A DNA stretch of 64,000 bases from assembly GCA_916048095.2 (NCBI GenBank), contig OU696580.1:3905202-3969201 (forward strand). The letters run 5' to 3'. This document shows positions 13,274 through 24,500 of this stretch, in pieces. Below the pieces are notes generated by a model. It was not told the DNA's origin, did not search any database, and was given only the letters and a program-made list of their open reading frames with translations. The stretch's first letter is position 1, and every line of letters begins with the position of its first letter. Source of the stretch: Sacculina carcini (Eukaryota; Arthropoda; Thecostraca; Sacculinidae). The translations under genes and the position numbers were made by a program.

Positions 13274-14900
13274 TCTATATATATAAAAGAGATCCTCTGT
13301 CTGTGTGTCTGTTTGTCTGTCCCACCCTAATTACTGAATTCTACTGTGTAATTTGATAATGACTCAGGCGGACTGAGGGGAAATATTTTGTCGAAATAAA
13401 AATAATTAAACTTAAAATTTTCAATAGATGAACATTTTTATGAGTAGACCCTATTTCATTTTTATTTTTCCATATTTTTTTATGAATTGAATATGAATTT
13501 CATGTTATGAACTGCTCCGCACAACGGGCGTGTTTTAATGCTATATATATACATAAAGAAGAAATTATCTGTCTGTCTGTGTATGTATGCTTGAATATGA
13601 GGTGACATAATTGCGCTGATTCATGGTTCGCTGGTTCAATGATCAGGGGCTTCAAACGCAAACGAAGAGATGGCTCATTTTTATTAAATAAAAATGTCCC
13701 GCGGGCAGCAATAAAACGTTCAATTTCACCGTGTAGAATGAATTCATATACAAAACTAAAGGATTTGAATTAAATAACCAGAACGGATGGTGTTCGAGTT
13801 CTGAATTATTCCGCACGTCGGCCGGGTTTAAATATGAGGCGGGCTGAGTGAAAATGTTTTGTCTAAATAAAATTACAAATAATTAAATTTAGACTTTTTA
13901 ATTGATTAAGGTTTATATGAGTTTGCCTTATTTATTTTTAATTTGCAATATTTTTATGAATTGCTCCGCACAACGGGCGGGTTTTAATGCTAGTATATAG
14001 ATAAATGTCCCGCGGGCAGTAACTAAAGACAATAAAACGTTCAATTTGACCATGTAAAACAACAATACAACAACAACAACAACATGTATTAAATATAGCG
14101 CCAAATATACAATGGTGCGATGACAGGATGAGATAAAAATAATATAGTATGTATGTTTATAAAATAAATGAAAAAAATGTCAGAATAGCTAAGAGCATGA
14201 CAAACAAAATTTAACAGGCGTATATACAAAAGAAAAACACGAACCCATTCAACAGGGAGAGGTAGACACAAGAAGATGTGCATGCAGAGCAGAAGAGAAG
14301 GATCGAAGTGAAGGGGATGACCGGGTACGAGAAGGCAAGGAGTTATAGAGACGAGGAGCAAAGAAGTAGAAAGATTTCGCCGACCAAGGCGACTCCAAAA
14401 CTGCTCGAGGACAGTGAAGAGAGTGAAGACGACGACCTGAGTGTTGAGGTTCAGATAGTAGAGAGCGGAGGTAAGAAGGAGATGAGGGTGAGCGGATAAT
14501 TTTAAAGATAATACAGCACAGTTTATAGTTGATCCGAGCCTGAACAGGAAGCCAGCCAAGTATCTGTAGGTAGGGAGAAGTTGGCGTGCGCGGAGGAAGA
14601 CGGAGTTCATAACGGAGTTCGAAAACGAGTTCATATACAAAACTAACTGATTTAACTTCAAGGTCCAGAACGGATCGTATTCGAGCTCTGAATTATTCCA
14701 CACGACGGGCGGGTTTCAATATGAGGCGGGTTGATGGATCATATTTTGTCTAAATAAACACAAAAAATGAAATTTAGAATTTTCATTTGATCAGGATTTA
14801 TATGGATTTAATATAATCTTTTTTAATTAGAATTTTTTTTAATACAATATGAATTTTATCTCATTAATTGCTCCGCACAACGGGCGGGTTTTAATGCTAG
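13274..14900 (+). mobile_element. Helitron-like element, internally deleted, forward half
   Basis: It starts with TCTATATATATAAAAG after an A at 13,273, keeps only about 60 bp of the 5' end, then jumps into the hairpin-rich 3' domain at about 13,335. CTAG follows hairpins near 13,996 and at 14,897-14,900. The segment 14,055-14,630 is foreign to the family. The 5' end lies head to head with the end of the right arm at 13,265, separated by TATATATA. Confidence 0.65.
14055..14630. other. Foreign segment carried inside the Helitron-like element
   Basis: Family sequence stops after the phrase GTTCAATTTGACC and resumes at GTTCATATACAAAACTAAC, a site that is continuous in sister copies (for example 4,390-4,420). 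The segment has higher GC and begins with a (CAA)n stretch. On the plus strand it holds a 73-codon frame (14,278-14,499) rich in Lys, Arg, Glu and Asp, with an acidic EESEDDD patch. On the minus strand a 204-codon frame is Leu-rich and ends in (TTG)n, which could be a LINE or SINE tail. It is either a captured exon or a retroelement end. I recognise no family. Confidence 0.45.
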
Positions 14901-14915
14901 TATAGATATAGATTA

Positions 14916-16025
14916 GAACCCGCCCGTCGTGCTGAACAATTCATAAAATAAAATTCATATTAAATTCATAAAATAAAATTCATATCAAATTCATAAAATA
15001 AATTGAATACAAATTAAAAAGCAAGAAATTTAACCTGTATATACGTTCACCAATAAAAAACTCTAAATGTGAATATTATAAATTTAAATTTGACAAAATA
15101 TGATCCCTTAATCCGCCTCATATTTGTAACTGCCCGTCATGCGGAATAATTCAGAACACAAACACGTAACAAACAATGACAATTCTAGCATGTAAGCCTG
15201 CCCGTCGTGCGGAACAATTCATACTATTAAATTTGTATTCAATTCATAAGAGAAAATAAATATGAAAAAATAAAGAAAAGAGTAAACCCATAAAAACTTC
15301 CTATTTAAACCTGCCCGTCGTGCTGAATAATTCAGAACTCTGACACAAAACAATGAAAAATGACTAGGCTTTGGCAGAATATTGACCAAAATATTCACGT
15401 TATTCAGTGCTAATTTTGCCTTTTTGACTTTGTCATTTTGACTTCACACCGCCGTAACTTTCTTTGAATACACTTTGGAAAATTAAAATTTATACCGTGT
15501 TGCAGAAAATATAATTCCCAGTATGATGGTATAATTTATTTAGATGTGTGATGTTTAGTTGATGAGAAATAGAGAAAAAAGTTAATAGAATCGGTCGCCA
15601 AGGTCTAATTAAAACTTTAAATGTAAATTCAAATTTTATCACTTTTGCATGTTTTACATTTAATTTTTGGATATTAATTATCACCTATCGTGTAGAACAG
15701 AAAAGTTTCTACACAGTGGTATAATCTGTATAGCTGTACCATTGCCGGTTTATGAGGAGTAGATAGCAGAATATTGACCAAATTTGCGCATTTTCAGGGA
15801 TCATTTTGTCTTTTCACCGCTATAAATTTTTTTGGTTTTATTTTTAAAGTTTAAACTTTAACCTATCGCGTAAACATGAAAAATTTCCAGCGTGATGGTA
15901 CAAATTGTTAGCGGGTACTCCAAGTGGTGGCCGAGTAGTGGCTGACAGAATATGGACCAAGAAGGGTGGGACAGACAGACAGACACACACACAGACACAC
16001 AGAGGATCTCTTTTATATAAATAGA
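14916..16025 (-). mobile_element. Helitron-like element, reversed half of second palindrome
   Basis: Reads 3' to 5' from about 14,916 (hairpin CCGCCCGTCGTGC, without a clear CTAG) to the 5' end at 16,025, where the minus strand starts TCTATTTATATAAAAG and a T follows. The hairpin domain is about 14,916-15,365 and the 5' domain about 15,366-16,025, both shorter than in the first palindrome. With 13,274-14,900 it makes a second, 2.75-kb tail-to-tail structure. Confidence 0.65.
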
Positions 16026-16029
16026 TATT

Positions 16030-16160
16030 TCTTATTCTTTATTATCCTTATTCTATACCTAGAATATTTTCAAATTTTCAAATACCTCTGGTTTCGAACC
16101 GGAGTCCTCGCGTCTCCAAGCCAGTGTCTGCATAGTTCGGCCACAGCACAATTTTATGGG
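16030..16160 (-). mobile_element. tRNA-derived SINE fragment
   Basis: On the minus strand a TGTGGCCGAACTATGC segment (16,131-16,146) resembles a type II tRNA A box. A GGTTCGAAACC segment (16,090-16,100) matches a B box about 31 bases downstream. The acceptor ends do not pair, so it is not a working tRNA. An A-rich tail runs into the Helitron end at 16,025. Together these suit the 5' head of a tRNA-derived SINE. Confidence 0.55.
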
Positions 16161-16226
16161 AATGTTTAATAGGTGTATATATAGCACTTGCTAGTGAAAG
16201 CAGTTTGTGAGCCAGGTTTATCTCTT

Positions 16227-16400
16227 TCGCATCACACTTGTCATTAATCATGATTTTGTTTGGCTTTGAAGTTATTTTGCGTCACACTTGTCTTTAAAAT
16301 TACTTTGTTTGTCTTTGATAATTATTTCGCGTCACATTTGTCTTTAATAAATATTTTGTTTGTATTTAATTAATTTGCGTCACATTTGTGGTGATAGCCA
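16227..16400 (+). repeat. Diverged ~50-bp tandem repeat
   Basis: About 3.4 units, each with TTGCGTCACACTTGTCTTTA or a close variant followed by a TTTTGTTTG phrase. A further match lies at about 16,835-16,860. The phrase GGTGATAGCCACAC occurs at about 16,391 and again at about 16,818, so the stretch may be part of an old long terminal repeat. Confidence 0.7.
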
Positions 16401-16975
16401 CACTCGTGTGTGTGAATTGTCATATGTGCATATTGTATATTGTTTATGCCGGTGATATATGGCCAACTCAAGTGTGTGCTTGCCTGTGTGTTAGTTCGTG
16501 TTGGGTGTGACAAGGTCGGAGGCTTGTGTTGACTCTATGGTGCCTCTGGCTAAGTTCAGGTCAGCGTTAACTGCTTGTGTATGTGAATGTGTGCGTGTGT
16601 GTAAGGTAGGCTTGTATGCGTGTCTGTCAATGAGTGTTCAAGTCACTTCCTTGTAACTATGGCCTATTGGTATGTATGCGTGTGTGTCGATGTATAAATA
16701 CGTGTGCGACCGATTATACGCTCTCTTTTTCTCTGGTTGTGTCGCTGAGTGTGACCAGTGAATATATTGTGATTGTGCCGGTTGCAGTTGGTCTAAGACG
16801 ACACTTCACTGTGTGTGGTGATAGCCACACATTATTTCACGCCACATTTGTTTTATTTACTGTATAGAGCCGCTAATATACATCCCTTCTATACCCTTCA
16901 CCATAAAGTACCAAAATTAACAGACATATTTTCAATTATAGCCGAAATGGGTGCATAGAGCATATGGGTGCATGT
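16401..16975. other. Unassigned GT-rich stretch
   Basis: TG-rich sequence with short open frames of low-complexity composition. I see no gene. It may belong to the same old element as the gag fossil downstream, but no terminal repeat pair could be confirmed. Confidence 0.4.
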
Positions 16976-16979
16976 GAAT

Positions 16980-17760
16980 CACTAGCCCTGCTTATAAAAA
17001 ATGTTTTGATTACATCGAATTAAAACACCTGGTCGCCAATACAATGTACAAAATTGGATTCATGTTGTATTCAGACACGTTGAAGTTCTTGATAGTAAAA
17101 TGTCCCGGTAATCAAATTTCCATCATCATCAAACAGCTTATACATGGGAATCGATCGACGTTTGTATATGGAAACAATTTTGAACGTTTCGTTGCTAAAT
17201 GTCTGTCAATATCCTTTTTTAAATAGGGTTTTCGGTATAAAAATTTGCACATGATCGCCTACGCGAAGCTTTGGTGTTTGTTTTTTGCGCGACAATGTAT
17301 TGACCATGTGTGATGCCAGTGGCGACAGCAGCGAGAAAGTTCATCGAAGCCGACTGACCTTTTGAAGATTTGTTTTCTGATTTCCACCGGCATACTTTCG
17401 AGAAATGGCCCACTTTCCCACAATTATGACATGTAGCATTGCGTGCTCCACACCAAAACCTTGGGTGAGCTGTTCCACCACAAAAGCCACATCTCTTCAC
17501 GACCATAGCAGTAGTCTCGATGAAGTTTTGATCTTTGTTCGCCGACATACATTCTTCCGATGATTGAGCAATGCTGTTATCATTCACCGCAAACGTAAAA
17601 GGGTGCTCGATTCCATAGGTTTCCGACTGTATTTGTGCTCTCTCCAGAGCTTTTGCTCGAGTGGCGGCTTCAACCAGACTCAAATTCAAACTTTCCAACA
17701 GACGCTGACGTATCAATGAGTAGGCGACCGCCCGTTCGCTATGCTGATTATGAGATGGGA
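16980..17760 (-). mobile_element. Ty3/Gypsy-like retroelement fossil, gag region
   Basis: The minus strand encodes a gag-like fragment with two zinc-knuckle-like Cys/His clusters, the second being a clean CHNCGKVGHFSKVC-type knuckle. A short downstream part may belong to pol. The rest of the element is absent. It is broken, with several breaks, and looks much older than the Ty3 element at 20,190. The gag has classical CCHC knuckles, so it comes from a different Ty3 lineage than that element. Confidence 0.7.
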
Positions 17761-17901
17761 TTATACTTTTTATGTAGATGCTCGGTGTGAATGTTTGTGA
17801 TTATGTGTGTAGGTGTACGTGCAGAACGAAGGCGGTGGCAGTGAGACATCGTTGCATGCACATTGACACCTCTGGTGGTGATTGGGTGCCACAGTTATTA
17901 T

Positions 17902-19153
17902 TAGGGCTGTCAAAAGTTAATAAAGTTACTTTTTCACCTAAAGGTCACTTTTTCATAAGCTACCTAAAACTGCATGGAAAAGTTGTGTACGATAATTATT
18001 AAAAAAGTTATTAGGTTACCAAAAGTTACTTTTTCATCGTTAAGCTACTTTTTTGCTTTTTAGGTTACTTTTTTATCGTCAGGTTACCTTTTGATATTTT
18101 TGATATTAAGTTTTTCTTGTATTAGGTAAGTTTACCACAAAGCTTGGTGACTTTTTGCAGATAAGAGGCACAAAAACGGTATACATGAGGATAAAATAGG
18201 AAAATAGATGGAATATCAGGTCTGAAGATCAAGAAATGTAAAAATTTCTGCTGTTAGGATTTAACAATTAATCTTCACCTTATTATCTGTACTACTCGAT
18301 ATTTATACGTTTTTGGGTACGCAGGACAGCGTCGTTCCATTTTAGTATATGCCCACGTGCCGTGAGATGTTTGGAGCGTGGTATAGTACGATGTGTGAGC
18401 TGTCTATACCAGATACTGCACTGCAGCACTTGACAGTATGCATTTACTTGAACAGGTATTAGCACGTGATTTTCAGAGCGTGAGATAGCGCCATATTACC
18501 ACGTTTGACATTTATAAGACTGTGAGCTACATATGGGAGGACGGGGGCACATGCAGTGTTTACGCTTACACTAATATACAAGCTGTAGCACGTTCTACTT
18601 GATAAAACGTTCCATTGAAACAATATATAAAACAATATTGCGACCATTACTAAAAATATTTACTTTTGCAATTATTGTTTCTCGCATTTGTATTAGCTTT
18701 CCACTATAAATTACATGTTGATGGTTATGCTCCTTTTTGCGAGCTTAGCCAAATCATATCAAGTCACGTTTGGTGGTTTGTTGTAAAAATGGTACCAGAT
18801 CGTAGAGAGGGCGGAAAATAGTGCCAACTCGGAAAGAGGATAGAAAAGAAGGACTGGTGTATTTTCTCCCTTCAGAACTGCAAACAGAATTTGACCTTTT
18901 TTGAAGGAGGTTATTTTTAGGTTACTTTTTTGATTATTATGTTACTTTTTATGTTCAAGAACAAACATCAAACAAACCGTGTATTTCATACAGCGCACTA
19001 ATCAGCAAAGGCGTGATAAACATGTGATAAAGCGATACCAAAGTGATAATAAAATTTAAACTCATAGGTTTTTAGGTTACTTTTTTAGGTTACTTTTTCT
19101 CGAAAATAAAGTTACTTTTTTCTGATTTTTAGGTTACTTTTTTGACAGCCCTA
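17902..19153. mobile_element. hAT-1 non-autonomous element, complete
   Basis: A 1,252-bp element with inverted ends TAGGGCTGTCAAAA and TTTTGACAGCCCTA. It is flanked by a perfect 8-bp duplication GTTATTAT (17,894-17,901 and 19,154-19,161). The TAGGG ends and 8-bp duplication are the hAT signature. Both subterminal regions are packed with TTAGGTTACTTTTT-type repeats in opposite orientation. No transposase frame is present, so it must have been mobilised in trans. Other copies lie at 34,974, 51,964 and 56,049, with fragments at 27,841, 31,868 and 47,006. Confidence 0.9.
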
Positions 19154-19210
19154 GTTATTATACTCCTTATGTGAATGCTGTGTGAATGCTTTTTTTTGGC
19201 GGAAGGTGAA

Positions 19211-19555
19211 TGTAGTGATATTGTTGTTTTTATTTCTGTTAGTGACTGGCATCATTCATCTGGCGATTGCTATTGTTTACATGCGTCATATATGTGTGCT
19301 TTGTGCGATTGCTCATCTGCGGCTTGTAGATGTGTATGCTGTGTTCTCAGTTAATTGTGGTGATATCTAATGACTCAATACAAACACTCACTGCCTAAGG
19401 ATAGGTTTTTATTAACTGAGAACACAGCATACACATCTACAAGCCGCATATAATCAATTGCACAAAGCACACATATATAACGCATGTAAACAATAGCAAT
19501 CGCCAGATTAATGATGTCAGTCACTGACAGAAATAACAACAACAATATCACTACA
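19211..19555. repeat. Foldback element with 144-bp arms
   Basis: Inverted arms 19,211-19,354 and 19,412-19,555 match over almost their whole length around a 57-bp loop. The ends are TGTAGTGATATTG and its complement. Both arms give the same translated phrases, so the open frames there are mirror artefacts. No clear target duplication is visible. The right end abuts LINE coding sequence. Confidence 0.8.
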
Positions 19556-20184
19556 ATGGAGTTATTCAAAAAGTTGAAGAACTTGAGAAGATTATGAGTG
19601 AACAACAGATCGAGAGGAGTGTGAAAAATGTGGTTGCTGTTCCTTGTTGCAGGGCTCAAACAGGTGAGGTGACAGAGCATGATGATTCGCAGAAATGTAC
19701 TGGAAGCCCGTGGTTGAATACGGCTAAAAAAGAAAAAATCCTTTTGTTTCTGAAGTCTGTCGATGCTGGTTCAGTAGACAAAAATTAAGTTAAATCAGCT
19801 ATTCAAAACATTCCAGTCGAACACTCAAAATTTAGGAGAAAAGGCAATATTATTATGAATTTCCAAAACCAAAACGAACGTGATGATGCTGCTGAGAGAC
19901 TCTGGAACGTGAAAAATGTGGCAACCAAAATCGTCATGAAACTGAACCCGATAATCATGCTGTGTAATGTGAATTCAGAGGAAAATGGTGACAAAATAAT
20001 TCAAATCATGATCGAGTAAAATCATGCATTGAATGGAATTGAAGGCGTCGCAAATATAATGGACGTCCTGTTAAAAAAACCGGCTGCAGGAAACACAAAT
20101 AATTACATTATCAAGTGCAGTTCGGAAATTCGTCGAGTAATAACAAAATTGGGAGACAAATTGCGGCTGGAGTGGGGAGTTTAT
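19556..20184 (+). pseudogene. LINE ORF1, N-terminal piece
   Basis: Fragment of the first ORF of a LINE, an RNA-binding gag-like protein. It reads ELEKIMSEQQIE, then GSPWLNTAKKEK, then KLGDKLRLEWGVYRV in changing frames. The minus-strand LINE at 43.7-46.9 kb has the parallel phrases GSPWLDATKKGK and LGDKLHLDWGVYKV, so they are one family. In-frame stops (for example after SVDKN at about 19,786) and at least two frame changes break it. The 5' side ends at the foldback element. The 3' side was split by the Ty3 element and resumes at 25,626. Confidence 0.8.
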
Positions 20185-20189
20185 AGAGT

Positions 20190-20564
20190 TATAGTGAGTG
20201 GCAACAATTTGTGACCCAGATTGGTCTCAATTGGCATCCCTCATCGAGAGTGTGTGAGCTGCGGTTGTTTGTTCTTTCTTTTTATGAATTGATTTGTGAT
20301 CATTTAATTAAATTACGTTTGAATATTATTTTTTTATGAATCATCGCCTTAATTAATGTTTGTAAATTAATGTAATGTTACGCGCTTTGTGTATTGACGG
20401 ATTTGTCCTGTATGTGTGACCGTGTTACTGCTGACGTGGACCAATCAACTGATGACACGACATGACCTGACCGACCCTATATAAGCCCGCAGGAAATGCA
20501 ATACATTCTTATTCTGTTCCACGCCGTGGCCGGTGTTTGTATACTTGTGGAGTCTAAGCGTTAC
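20190..20564 (+). repeat. 5' LTR of the Ty3 element
   Basis: Matches 25,246-25,620 along its full length with about five differences. It begins TATAGTGAGTGGCAAC and ends GAGTCTAAGCGTTAC. The exact end may be off by a base, because an A follows both copies. Confidence 0.92.
20478..20485 (+). promoter_or_regulatory. TATA box in the 5' LTR
   Basis: TATATAAG lies about 87 bp before the LTR end, a usual place for the U3 core promoter. The 3' LTR carries the same motif at about 25,534. Confidence 0.6.
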
Positions 20565-20567
20565 AAG

Positions 20568-20583
20568 TGGTGACCCTACGACG
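20568..20583 (+). other. Primer-binding site
   Basis: TGGTGACCCTACGACG begins a few bases after the 5' LTR. The TGGTGACCC start is complementary to the 3' end of animal tRNA-Trp, the primer known for CsRn1-type Ty3 elements. Confidence 0.75.
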
Positions 20584-20750
20584 TTCTATCATTTTATTTT
20601 CATATAATTGGTTCATATTCAATTCCGTTCCCTGTATTTTCGCTGCTTACTTGTCCTCTGGTCATTTTCTCCGTTATTTAATTTTCATTGCCCTCATTTT
20701 GCGTCACATTATCGTGCTATCACATTCATCCACATCATTTCACCCTCATC

Positions 20751-21563
20751 ATGGAGACGGAATATCCCAAGCCCACACCGCATCGTGCCGACGCCGAGGA
20801 CGCCGCCACTGAGGACGCCGGTATCCACCATGTCTCAGTCAAACCACCGCAGTTTGTCGAAACGGACGCTGAGGCGTGGTTCAGGGTGCTGGCGTCTCAA
20901 TTCAAGCTGAGCCGCGTGACGGTCGAGTCGACCAAGTTTCATCATGCCATGTCAGCGCTGCCGACCAACGTCATCAGACGGCTCGCCGCCAGTGTGCTGG
21001 ACTCGGAGAATTTCACGCTGCTCCGAGCTGAGGTCCTCAGGATCTTCGAGCGCACCAAGACAGAACTCTTCGATGAGCTGATGGCGAAGGCGACGTTATC
21101 CGGCAAACCTTCGGCGCTGATGTGCGAGCTGCAGACCCTGGCGCGCAGAGTGGGAGCCTCGGACGACCTCATTCGTCACAAATTCACCCAAACTCTGCCG
21201 CCATCCATCGGTCCTGTCCTGGCAGCAAAGACGACCCTGTCTCTCGACCAATTGGCGGAGTTAGCGGACGACCTGATGCCTCTCGCCAGGTCCTACCATT
21301 CAGCACAACCGTTCGCAGTCCTCAACACCTCCAACTACCAACAACCGGCCAACTACCAGCGTGGACCGAGTGGACGTGGACCGAGGCCGTTCCGCAGAGG
21401 CCAGCGACCCAAAGTTTGTCTTAGCCACTACTTCTACGGCCCCGAAGCTAGAACGTGTAAGCCGTGGTGTACGTGGCCGGACAAACGCACTGTCGTCACC
21501 TTGGAGCCGTCGTCGCGCCCTGCGTCTCGTTCCACGTCTCCGCAGCGCCAGCCGGAAAACTAG
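20751..21563 (+). CDS. gag: Ty3 gag (270 aa), CsRn1 type
   Basis: Structural capsid/nucleocapsid protein of the Ty3 element. The start METEYPKP at 20,751 was chosen because the family-like stretch PPQFVETDAEAWFRVLASQF, close to the capsid start seen in related elements, follows within about 40 residues. A further upstream Met lies in a low-complexity leader. Near the C-terminus a C-x2-H-x9-C-x3-C cluster replaces classical zinc knuckles. The reading frame is open throughout and overlaps pol by about 100 bp, with pol in the -1 frame. Such elements commonly use ribosomal frameshifting there. Confidence 0.85.
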   Translation: METEYPKPTPHRADAEDAATEDAGIHHVSVKPPQFVETDAEAWFRVLASQFKLSRVTVESTKFHHAMSALPTNVIRRLAASVLDSENFTLLRAEVLRIFERTKTELFDELMAKATLSGKPSALMCELQTLARRVGASDDLIRHKFTQTLPPSIGPVLAAKTTLSLDQLAELADDLMPLARSYHSAQPFAVLNTSNYQQPANYQRGPSGRGPRPFRRGQRPKVCLSHYFYGPEARTCKPWCTWPDKRTVVTLEPSSRPASRSTSPQRQPEN

Positions 21564-24500
21564 AGCGGCAGGCTATGGTGGCTGCACCATCAGGCCTGCC
21601 CCTTCTAACAGTTGCAGCCCGTGTTGGTGGACGCTGGGTACAGTTCGTGGTGGACACCGGCGCCGGAATCTCCATCGTCCCGCCGAGCATGGTGAACAGG
21701 TCCTCTCTGTGTCCTACTTCGGTCCGTATTTCTGCAGCCGACGGCCAGCCCATGACGGTTCATGGCGAGGCCCGACTGCAGATCGCCGTGCCGAAGCTGC
21801 GACGCAACTTCACGTGGACGTTTGTCGTGTCGGACTCTGTTTACCCTCTGCTCGGCCACGATTTCCTTCGACACTTTGAACTCATCGTCGACTGTCGCAA
21901 CAGCTGCATCCGCGACGCCACGACAACGTTGAGAGCGCCTGCCACCGCCAGCCGTGAGCAGCACGTGGGCCTGGTGGTGAATGATTTGGGACACCTGCCG
22001 GCGTATGTCCGTTCGCTGCTGACTCAACATTCGCCGCTGCTCTCACCGCGTGAGGTCAACTGCCGTACTGTGATGCCCGTCCATCACAACATTGATACCG
22101 GCAGTGTGGCCCCTGTTTTCGCTCGCCCGCGTCGACTCATACCCGACAAAGAGGCCGCCGCAAAAGCCGCCTTCGACCACCTCATCGAGGCCGGTATCGT
22201 CCGTCGATCTAACTCGCCGTGGTCTTCTCCGCTACACATGGTCGCCAAGAAGACCCCCGGTGAGTGGCGCATCGCGGGCGACTATCGTGCGCTTAACGCC
22301 CGCACGGTAGCATACAGGTACCCTCTCCCGCACGTGCAGGACTTGTCGGCGCGGCTGGCGGGCATGGCGGTGTTCTCCAAGCTGGACCTGCTGCAGGCGT
22401 ACTACCAGGTGCCTATGAACGAGGACGACATTCCGAAGACCGCCGTCGTCACTCCGTTCGGGCTCTTCGAGTACATGTTCATGCCGCTGGGGCTGCGCAA
22501 CGCCGGCGCCACCTTCCAGCGGCTGATCAACAGCGTTCTTGGGCACCTGTACTGTACGTTTGCTTACCTGGACGATGTGCTGGTTTTCTCGCGGGATCAG
22601 GAGCAGCATAAGCGCGACCTGTCAGCTGTGTTTGAGGTCTTCGAACAGTATGGCCTCCGCCTGTCCCTAGAGAAGTGCTCGTTTTTCCAGACGAGCATCG
22701 ACTTCCTGGGCCACAATATCACAGCTGACGGAGTTCGCCCTCCGGACGCCAAGATCGCCCCCATCAGCGATTTCCCAGCACCTTCGGATTCTGCCTCTCT
22801 CCGACGTTTTCTCGGAATGGTGGGTTTTTACAGGCGAATGATTTCGAGTTTCGCCAAGATAGTCCATCCACTCTCGGAACGGACCAAGATGCAGCCCAAC
22901 GCCAAGTCCCTCACGTTAGATGACGAAGAGAGAGCGGCATTCGTCGCTATCAAGGAGGCGCTGGAGAACGCGTGCACTCTTCCACATCCGCTGCCCAAGT
23001 GCTCACACCTGCAGCTCGTCACCGACTGCTCGTCCACGGCCGCCGGCGCGGCCCTGCATCAAATGGTCGACGGCAGCCCACAACCGGTATCTTTCTTCTC
23101 AAAGAAGCTGTCCGTGGCGCAAAGGAAGTACTCAGTGTACGACCGCGAGCTGCTGGCCGCCTACTACGCCGTGCTGCATTTCCGGCACCACCTGGAGGGT
23201 CGATCGGTGACGCTGCTGACCGACCACAAGCCGCTGGTGTCAGCGTTCAGCAGTCCCAACGTGGCCAAGTCTGACCGTCAGCAGCGCCACTGGTCGTACA
23301 TCACCGAGTACGTGTCGGATGTGCAGCACATCAAGGGCGCTGACAACATGGTCGCGGACTGTCTTTCACGCAGCGTGAACGCTGTCGAAATCGATGTCTG
23401 CGACCTGCCGGCCATCGCACGTACACAAGCAGATGACGCTGAGACCCAGACTGCTGCTGCTTCGCTGACGCCGGTGAAGACGTCAGGAGATCTTCCGTTG
23501 TTGTGTGACCTGTCGACTCCACACCCCATACCGTTCCTGCCCGAGAAGTGCCGCTTACCTGTGTTCAATCAAATGCACAGTCTGTGCCACCCAGGTATTG
23601 CGGCCAGTGTCAAGATGATAAAATCTCGGTATGTCTGGCCGAAGATGGAGTCAGATATCAAGTCGTGGGTCCGCGCCTGCACCGCGTGCCAACAGGCCAA
23701 GATAACCAGGCACACCAAGTCGCCACGGACAGAATTCGACGTTCCAAGTACACGCTTCGAGTGCGTCCACTTGGACATAGTGGGACCGCTGCCGCCGGCC
23801 ACGTCGCGCTACCACCTGCAGTCGACACCCTACCGCTACTTGTTAACCTGTATCGACAGAGCCAGCCGTTGGTCCGAGGCCGTGCCGCTGACGGAAATCT
23901 CTGCCGCGTCCGTCGCTGAAGCCTTCATGTACCACTGGGTATCCCGGTTTGGTGTGCCACTTCGTGTGGTGACTGACCGCGGCACCCAGTTCGAGTCGGA
24001 GCTGTTCCGTGAACTTTCCGCCCTGGTCGGTTTCCACCGTGTGAGGACTACGGCATACCACCCGCAGTCAAACGGCCTCGTGGAAAGACTCCATCGGGTG
24101 ATAAAAACAGCTTTAACAGCTCGGCGACAGGACTGGCTCTCGTCACTGCCGGTGGTGATGCTGGGTGTGCGACTGCTGCCGACTGAGTCAGGTATTTCTC
24201 CTTTCACAGCTGTCACTGGCGGATACCTGCTGTGTCCCAGAGTCCCGACGGGCGACACCGTCTCGACCAGGACGCAGCACCAGTTTGTGATGGAGCTGGC
24301 CCGGAGGATGCAGGAGGTGGATTTCCACAGCATGTCGGCCGGTACAGTGCACGGTACGTCTCCGTCTTATGTGCCGGCTAAGCTGATGTCCTGTGAGCAG
24401 GTGTGGGTTCGTGTGGACCGAGTGCGAAGACCGCTAGAGGCGCCTTACCGCGGTCCGTTCCGCGTCGCTTCGAGGTCTCCGAAGGTGTTCAAGATCGACC

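Noticed and set aside
14089-14703. 204-codon minus-strand open frame as a membrane protein gene
   Set aside because: It overlaps Helitron-family DNA at one end and the (TTG)n edge at the other, and its Leu/Ser-rich content reflects purine-rich DNA on the plus strand. No signal peptide, domain or conserved start is visible.
16085-16150. Functional tRNA gene on the minus strand
   Set aside because: A and B boxes are present, but the acceptor ends do not pair and the T stem has a mismatch. A SINE head explains it better.
19182-19680. Pair of small hydrophobic proteins on opposite strands
   Set aside because: Both come from the two arms of one inverted repeat and mirror each other.
21496-24333. 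Numerous frames opposite or overlapping Ty3 pol
   Set aside because: The GC-rich pol gene leaves long shadow frames on the other strand and frames. None has domain motifs.
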